From: Zoogloeaceae bacterium | Lineage (GTDB): Bacteria; Pseudomonadota; Gammaproteobacteria; Burkholderiales; Rhodocyclaceae | Length of the DNA: 5,383 bases | Assembly: GCA_031290955.1 (NCBI GenBank) | Contig: JAISLJ010000172.1 | Location: forward strand, 1 to 5,383 | Direction: 5' to 3' | Shown here: piece after piece, positions 1-2,462 of the stretch | How positions within the stretch are numbered: position 1 is the first letter of the stretch | How the letters are laid out: every line of letters begins with the position of its first letter | The notes under the pieces: model-generated | Told to the model about the DNA's origin: nothing | The model's input: only the letters and a program-made list of their open reading frames with translations | The model's database searches: none | Program-made: the position numbers and the translations under genes

Positions 1-59
1 CCCTCTTTTTTGGCCGCAAGTATCCTTTTCCTCAGATCATTCGATAGCGGCGCTGACAT
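1..59 (-). CDS. Transposase N-terminus, IS630-family-like (partial, runs off left edge)
   Basis: The minus strand opens with ATG at 59-57 and codes MSAPLSNDLRKRILAAKKE before leaving the window; the remainder of the protein is not visible. The motif 'LSNDLRKRI..A...G' is the typical first helix of the helix-turn-helix DNA-binding domain of IS630-family transposases, which cut and paste DNA at TA dinucleotides. The start is well supported: AGGAGG lies 5 nt upstream of the ATG. A CATAAT hexamer at 93-88 could be a -10 box, but no good -35 box is seen. The catalytic DDE region is outside the window, so intactness cannot be judged. A different HTH-bearing transposase family or a standalone HTH protein is possible because only about 19 residues are available. 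Confidence 0.68.
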   Translation of the reverse strand, partial: MSAPLSNDLRKRILAAKKE

Positions 60-64
60 CTCTT

Positions 65-70
65 CCTCCT
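65..70 (-). promoter_or_regulatory. Ribosome binding site of the transposase gene
   Basis: On the minus strand the sequence reads AGGAGG, followed by the 5-nt spacer AAGAG and then ATG at 59. It is a near-perfect anti-16S match and fixes the start codon of the partial transposase gene. It is clearly stronger than anything in front of the SWIM gene start. Confidence 0.7.
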
Positions 71-118
71 TTCTCTTCCTACCCTGTATTATGCGCCTCG
101 TTTTATTGAACTGCTCTA

Positions 119-289
119 AACGCCGATGGATTGCCACGGGCCTTCGGCCCGAAGAATGACGAAGTGGGGCGTGGTCGCAAGAATGGGACGTCCGCCCGCA
201 ACGACACGCCCAACCCTTCATCGTGACGAGAAAGAAAGCGCGAGGCATCCAAACCCTCGTCATTGCGAGGAGCGAAACGACGCGGCAAT
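119..289 (+). repeat. Composite repeat unit, copy A (inverted 34-bp elements around ~96-bp spacer)
   Basis: This 171-bp stretch is repeated imperfectly at 486-662. Shared blocks include AACGCCGATGGATTGC at the left, GTCCGCCCGCAACGACACGC in the middle and CGTCATTGCGAGGAGCG at the right. A forward 34-bp element (128-161) and an inverted one (258-291) bound a spacer of about 96 bp. Relative to copy B it lacks a 7-bp duplication in the run of CAACCC and has one extra A in the GAGAAAGAAAG stretch. The insertion sequence end abuts its left side. Confidence 0.8.
128..161 (+). repeat. 34-bp palindromic element, copy 1 (forward)
   Basis: It begins GGATTGC and ends AATGACG. The core is a hairpin CGGGCC-TTC-GGCCCG at 137-151. 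Its right arm (GAAGAATGACG) departs from the consensus CTCGCAATGACG, so the outer stem is imperfect; it is the most degenerate forward copy. Confidence 0.7.
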
Positions 290-291
290 CC
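258..291 (-). repeat. 34-bp palindromic element, copy 2 (inverted)
   Basis: On the plus strand it reads CGTCATTGCGAGGAGCG, then AAACGACGCGGCAATCC. Its reverse complement starts GGATTGC and ends CTCGCAATGACG, matching the forward copies at both ends while the centre differs. It closes composite unit A. Confidence 0.78.
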
Positions 292-320
292 ACACACCCG
301 TTCCGCGTTTGGGACGCTTG

Positions 321-367
321 CTCTCTCGCCCCTTCGGGGCACTCTCCCCCGCCGAGTGGGGAGAGAG
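321..367. repeat. Compound hairpin block between repeat units
   Basis: Two nested possibilities are visible. GCCCC-TTC-GGGGC (328-340) is followed by CTCTCCCC (342-349) pairing with GGGGAGAG (358-365) over an 8-nt loop. Alternatively the flanking CTCTCTC (321-327) pairs with GAGAGAG (361-367). It belongs to neither the 34-bp family nor the 79-bp unit and fills the gap between composite A and the tandem duplication. Its function is unknown. Confidence 0.55.
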
Positions 368-415
368 GCAGGCGGCGGCGCGGACGGGAAGGGCATCGCA
401 CAGATGAACGCCGAT

Positions 416-449
416 GGATTGCTGCGGGGCTGCGCCCCTCGCAATGACG
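416..449 (+). repeat. 34-bp palindromic element, copy 3 (forward, in tandem unit 1)
   Basis: GGATTGC at the left and CTCGCAATGACG at the right. The outer stem ATTGC/GCAAT (418-422 with 441-445) encloses an inner stem GGGGC/GCCCC (426-430 with 434-438) around a TGC loop. Confidence 0.8.
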
Positions 450-485
450 AGGTGGGGCGCGGACGGGAAGGGCATCGCACAGATG

Positions 486-662
486 AACGCCGATGGATTG
501 CTGCGGGGCTGCGCCCCTCGCAATGACGAGGTGGGGCGCGGTCGCAGGAATGGGATGTCCGCCCGCAACGACACGCCCAACCCCCAACCCTTCACCGTGA
601 CGAGAAGGAAGCGCGAGGCATACAAAGCCTCGTCATTGCGAGGAGCGTAGCGACGCGGCAAT
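486..662 (+). repeat. Composite repeat unit, copy B
   Basis: This is the second, 177-bp copy of the unit at 119-289, in the same orientation. Its forward 34-bp element (495-528) is part of the second tandem 79-bp copy, and its inverted element is at 631-664. It differs from copy A by scattered substitutions, a different hairpin core in the left element (GGGGC/GCCCC instead of CGGGCC/GGCCCG) and a 7-bp expansion in the CAACCC run. Its right end continues into the long palindrome at 623-674. Confidence 0.8.
495..528 (+). repeat. 34-bp palindromic element, copy 4 (forward, in tandem unit 2)
   Basis: Identical to copy 3 because it lies in the second 79-bp tandem unit. It is also the left boundary element of composite unit B. 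Confidence 0.8.
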
Positions 663-674
663 GACGGGGCTTTG
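623..674. repeat. Long inverted repeat (17-bp arms), possible transcript 3'-end hairpin
   Basis: The left arm CAAAGCCTCGTCATTGC (623-639) pairs with the right arm GCAATGACGGGGCTTTG (658-674) with a single T-G mismatch. The 18-nt interior can form a further GCGT/ACGC stem. It starts about 90 bp downstream of the SWIM gene stop, so the transcript would carry a stable hairpin near its 3' end. No T-tract follows on either strand, so a classical intrinsic terminator is not supported; a role in mRNA stabilisation or as a mobile repeat end is inference. Confidence 0.65.
631..664 (-). repeat. 34-bp palindromic element, copy 5 (inverted)
   Basis: Plus-strand CGTCATTGCGAGGAGCG, then TAGCGACGCGGCAATGA. 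It closes composite unit B. Unlike copy 2, its right end continues as GCAATGACG, making the outer 9 bp perfectly self-complementary and extending into a longer palindrome. Confidence 0.75.
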
Positions 675-763
675 GGTGAGGAAGCCGTTCTTTGCGGAGC
701 GCAGCGACGCTCATTTCTTCCAAGCTTTCCGCAGCGCGGCAGCATCACGATGAACATTGGCAT

Positions 764-2383
764 TCATGGGAAATGCAGTCTCCCGAAGGAACTCCAAGCC
801 GCGAACAAATCCAGCCGCGCTCCGTCCCACAGGCCCGCCGCGCCGGTGAGCGGCATGCCCAGCGTCGGCAAGGGCGGCGCATCGACGAGCGGCAGGCCGA
901 TGGCGCAAATCTCCGCCCCGCCCGCCTCCCCGGCCCCGGTCATGGTGATTCCTGCCGTTTCCGCCCGCCACCAGCACTGACCACGCGCCTCCCGGACAAT
1001 GTAGCCTGCGGGCAGGAGGAGCGGCCATTCCAGATTCCAGGGCATCCGCTGCCAGACGGGCAGGCAGGCGGCAAGCGGGTCGGCGGCTGTGTTGCTCCCG
1101 GATAGCTCGGCCCCGGATGTGCTGGCCCCGCTTTGCTGCCCTGTGGGCGCGATCTCCGGCCAGGGGAGGGATTCCGGCAGCGCCGCGCGTTCCAGCACAA
1201 AGGCGCGCAGCGGCAGGGAAGAGGGATAGAACGCCAGCGCCGCCTCGAATTGCTCGCCGCGCAAAAAAGCTTCCCCGCGCTTGCCTGCGGAGGCCGGGTA
1301 GAAATCGAGGAGTTGCGCAAAGCGGCAAATCCCGCTTTCCGGATGGGATTGCGCACGGGACGGCGAATCGGCAGGCTGTAAATCGGCGGGCGGCAAATCC
1401 GGTCGCAGATTCAAAAGCCAGGTGGTGTGGCTCACCAACCCGTCGCGCCGTGTGCGGATGCGCTCGCCCAGCACTTCCCAGGCGCTCCGGACGATGCGCG
1501 CCGCCGGGTCGCCGACGATCTGCTCGCGGGTTTCGCTCGTCGCCACCTGACGCCGAATCTCGGCATCCTCCGGTCGGATGCGCCAGGCGCGGGCGAGGAG
1601 CGCCAGCTTGCCCAGTTCGCGCAGGACAGCTTCTGGTCGTTCCTCTTCCCGCAAGGCGAGGAGGCGGGCAGGCATTTCGTCGATGCGCGAAGCCAGCGCC
1701 GCCGCCTTCTGGTCGACCAGACGCGCGGCAATGCGTCGGCAACGTTCGCCGACTTGGCCCAGGAAGGCGGCAAGCCCCAGGCGCAACTGGTCGGCAATCC
1801 ACTGTTCCAGTTCTTCCAGCCCATGCGCAATCGCCATGCGCGTGTTCTCCGCCCGCTTTTCCCGCGCCGCCTCGCGCCGCGCCACGGCCTTGGGATCTTC
1901 TTCCACGAGGGCCGCCGCCGCCCCTTCTGCCTCTTCCGCCCGGGCCTGCGCCTGCGTTGCGACGGCGATGCCCTTTGCCAACATCTCCGCCGCCCTTGCT
2001 TCCGGCGCTTTTGCCGCTCCTTCCGACACGTTTTCCGGCGCGCCGCGACCGGAAGCCTTGCGCCGTCGCCCGAGCCAATCCGTCACCCATTCCGGCGGCG
2101 CGGCGTCCTGGAAGACGTCCGGACTCGCGGCGCTCAGCCACAGCAGCGCCAGGGAATGCTTGCAGGGGAACTTGCGGGATGGGCAAGTACATTTGTAGCC
2201 AAGGTCGCTGGTATCGGCAATGACGCGATAGGGATTCGCGCCCGACCCCTGGCACTCGCCCCACACCAGCGCCCCTTCCTGTTCCAGCCGCACCCACTTC
2301 GCCACTTTGGCGAGTTTCAGGGCCGCCGCAAGGGAGGCGGCATCCGGCGCGAGCGCCTCGATGGTCTTGGGATCAGGCGGCAT
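764..2383 (-). CDS. SWIM zinc-finger family protein
   Basis: This encodes a 539-residue soluble protein with no signal peptide or membrane segment. Residues about 50-85 form the SWIM zinc finger: C65-T-C67, six residues, C74-K-H76 (CxCx6CxH), preceded by the family hallmark 'VWGECQGSGANPYR'. SWIM domains bind zinc and are thought to mediate DNA or protein contacts; the bacterial family has no established biochemical role. Residues about 120-200 are Ala/Glu/Arg-rich and probably helical or coiled coil, ending in the conserved-looking 'GLEELEQWIADQLRLGLA'. Residues about 328-350 are Pro/Ser-rich and likely a linker. The C-terminus ends in a Trp/Phe-rich block ('CWWRAETAGITM', 'LFAAWSSFGRLHFP'). 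The ATG at 2383 is chosen because the protein then begins shortly before the family start 'LAPDAASL' and an in-frame TAG lies about 36 nt upstream; no Shine-Dalgarno is seen. In other genomes such genes often neighbour MoxR-type ATPase and VWA genes, none of which is present here. Confidence 0.88.
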   Translation of the reverse strand: MPPDPKTIEALAPDAASLAAALKLAKVAKWVRLEQEGALVWGECQGSGANPYRVIADTSDLGYKCTCPSRKFPCKHSLALLWLSAASPDVFQDAAPPEWVTDWLGRRRKASGRGAPENVSEGAAKAPEARAAEMLAKGIAVATQAQARAEEAEGAAAALVEEDPKAVARREAAREKRAENTRMAIAHGLEELEQWIADQLRLGLAAFLGQVGERCRRIAARLVDQKAAALASRIDEMPARLLALREEERPEAVLRELGKLALLARAWRIRPEDAEIRRQVATSETREQIVGDPAARIVRSAWEVLGERIRTRRDGLVSHTTWLLNLRPDLPPADLQPADSPSRAQSHPESGICRFAQLLDFYPASAGKRGEAFLRGEQFEAALAFYPSSLPLRAFVLERAALPESLPWPEIAPTGQQSGASTSGAELSGSNTAADPLAACLPVWQRMPWNLEWPLLLPAGYIVREARGQCWWRAETAGITMTGAGEAGGAEICAIGLPLVDAPPLPTLGMPLTGAAGLWDGARLDLFAAWSSFGRLHFP

Positions 2384-2432
2384 GATCCGGGGCGGCAGGA
2401 AAAATCCGGTACGGATCTATCCTGCGCTTCAT
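2373..2432 (-). CDS. Possible 19-residue leader ORF overlapping the SWIM gene start
   Basis: ATG at 2432-2430 starts MKRRIDPYRIFPAAPDHAA and stops with TGA at 2375-2373, just inside the SWIM gene, in a different frame. GAGGAG (2447-2442) sits 9 nt upstream, a good ribosome binding site, whereas the SWIM ATG at 2383 has none. The arrangement would allow ribosomes ending on the short ORF to restart at the SWIM ATG, 6 nt back from the stop. The peptide resembles nothing I recognise. The overlap could be chance in a 79-bp gap, so this is a hypothesis about translational coupling more than a gene call. Confidence 0.3.
   Translation of the reverse strand: MKRRIDPYRIFPAAPDHAA
2400..2418 (-). terminator. 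Weak hairpin with short T-run in the activase-SWIM gap
   Basis: On the minus strand AGATCCG (2418-2412), loop TAC, CGGATTT (2408-2402) forms a 7-bp stem with one G-T pair, and the T-run continues to 2400. The stem is short and only moderately GC-rich, so at best it is a leaky terminator or attenuator between the activase and SWIM genes. It lies inside the possible leader ORF, so translation of that ORF could melt it. Confidence 0.22.
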
Positions 2433-2441
2433 GACAGAAGT

Positions 2442-2447
2442 CTCCTC
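2442..2447 (-). promoter_or_regulatory. Candidate ribosome binding site in the activase-SWIM gap
   Basis: GAGGAG on the minus strand, 9 nt before the ATG at 2432. It is the only good Shine-Dalgarno sequence between the two large genes. It is too far (58 nt) from the SWIM ATG to serve it directly, so it supports the short leader ORF or is fortuitous. Confidence 0.35.
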
Positions 2448-2462
2448 GTCAGCGCCATCGCC

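Larger units (their letters stand above)
1..118 (-). mobile_element. End of an insertion sequence (IS630-like), 5' side
   Basis: The segment contains the transposase start and its leader and is AT-richer than the rest of the window. The neighbouring repeat family begins at 119: the string AACGCCGATGGATTGC there is shared with the copies at 407 and 486, while the bases to the left are unrelated. The break coincides with a TA dinucleotide at 117-118, the target of IS630-family elements. I infer that the element ends at about 116-118 and inserted at or in the edge of the repeat. Its other end and its terminal inverted repeat partner are outside the window, so the boundary is unproven. Confidence 0.42.
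377..541 (+). repeat. Perfect 79-bp tandem duplication
   Basis: Positions 377-455 and 456-534 are identical, and the first 7 bases of a third unit (GGCGCGG) follow at 535-541. Each unit starts GGCGCGGACGGGAAGGGC and contains one complete 34-bp palindromic element near its end. The absence of any difference between the copies suggests a recent duplication by slippage or unequal recombination. Confidence 0.93.
60..763. other. Repeat-rich intergenic region without a convincing gene
   Basis: Several frames are open here on both strands, but their translations consist of repeat-derived strings such as 'FAPRNDE' and 'LRGAQPRSNPSAF', which recur in different frames and are typical of spurious hypothetical proteins called over interspersed palindromic repeats. 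None has a convincing ribosome binding site or domain. The region holds the insertion sequence end (to about 118), two composite repeat units, a 79-bp tandem duplication, an isolated hairpin block at 321-367, and a degenerate trace of the 34-bp element at about 686-716. The 3' end of the SWIM gene transcript must lie here, but I see no classical hairpin plus T-tract terminator. Confidence 0.75.

Noticed and set aside
88..116. Sigma-70 promoter for the transposase (CATAAT at 93-88)
   Set aside because: The -10 resemblance is fair, but at a 16-18 bp spacing there is no -35 match (GAGCAG). TTCAAT lies only 11 nt away, so I do not list it as a feature.
103..480. Several 75-125-codon frames on both strands in the repeat region
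   Set aside because: All are composed of repeat-derived peptide strings that recur in different frames; they are typical spurious hypothetical proteins.
377..664. CRISPR array
   Set aside because: The repeats are 79 bp in direct abutment without unique spacers, and the 34-bp elements occur in both orientations at irregular distances. No cas gene is visible.
260..763. A 167-codon minus-strand frame starting with ATG directly after the SWIM stop codon, in the same frame
   Set aside because: After the first ~30 residues it is translation of the palindromic repeats (strings like 'YAPRNDEA'). No ribosome binding site or domain is seen, and readthrough of the TGA is not supported.
1117..2223. A 368-codon plus-strand frame antisense to the SWIM gene
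   Set aside because: The translation is Arg/Pro/Ala-rich without domains, as expected for the antisense of a GC-rich gene with strong third-position bias. The same applies to 1427-2434.
711..2297. A 528-codon open frame on the minus strand overlapping the SWIM gene
   Set aside because: It is in an alternative frame of a high-GC gene, its translation is low-complexity Gly/Arg/Ala-rich, and it shows no domain. The overlapping 764-2383 frame has a clear SWIM motif.
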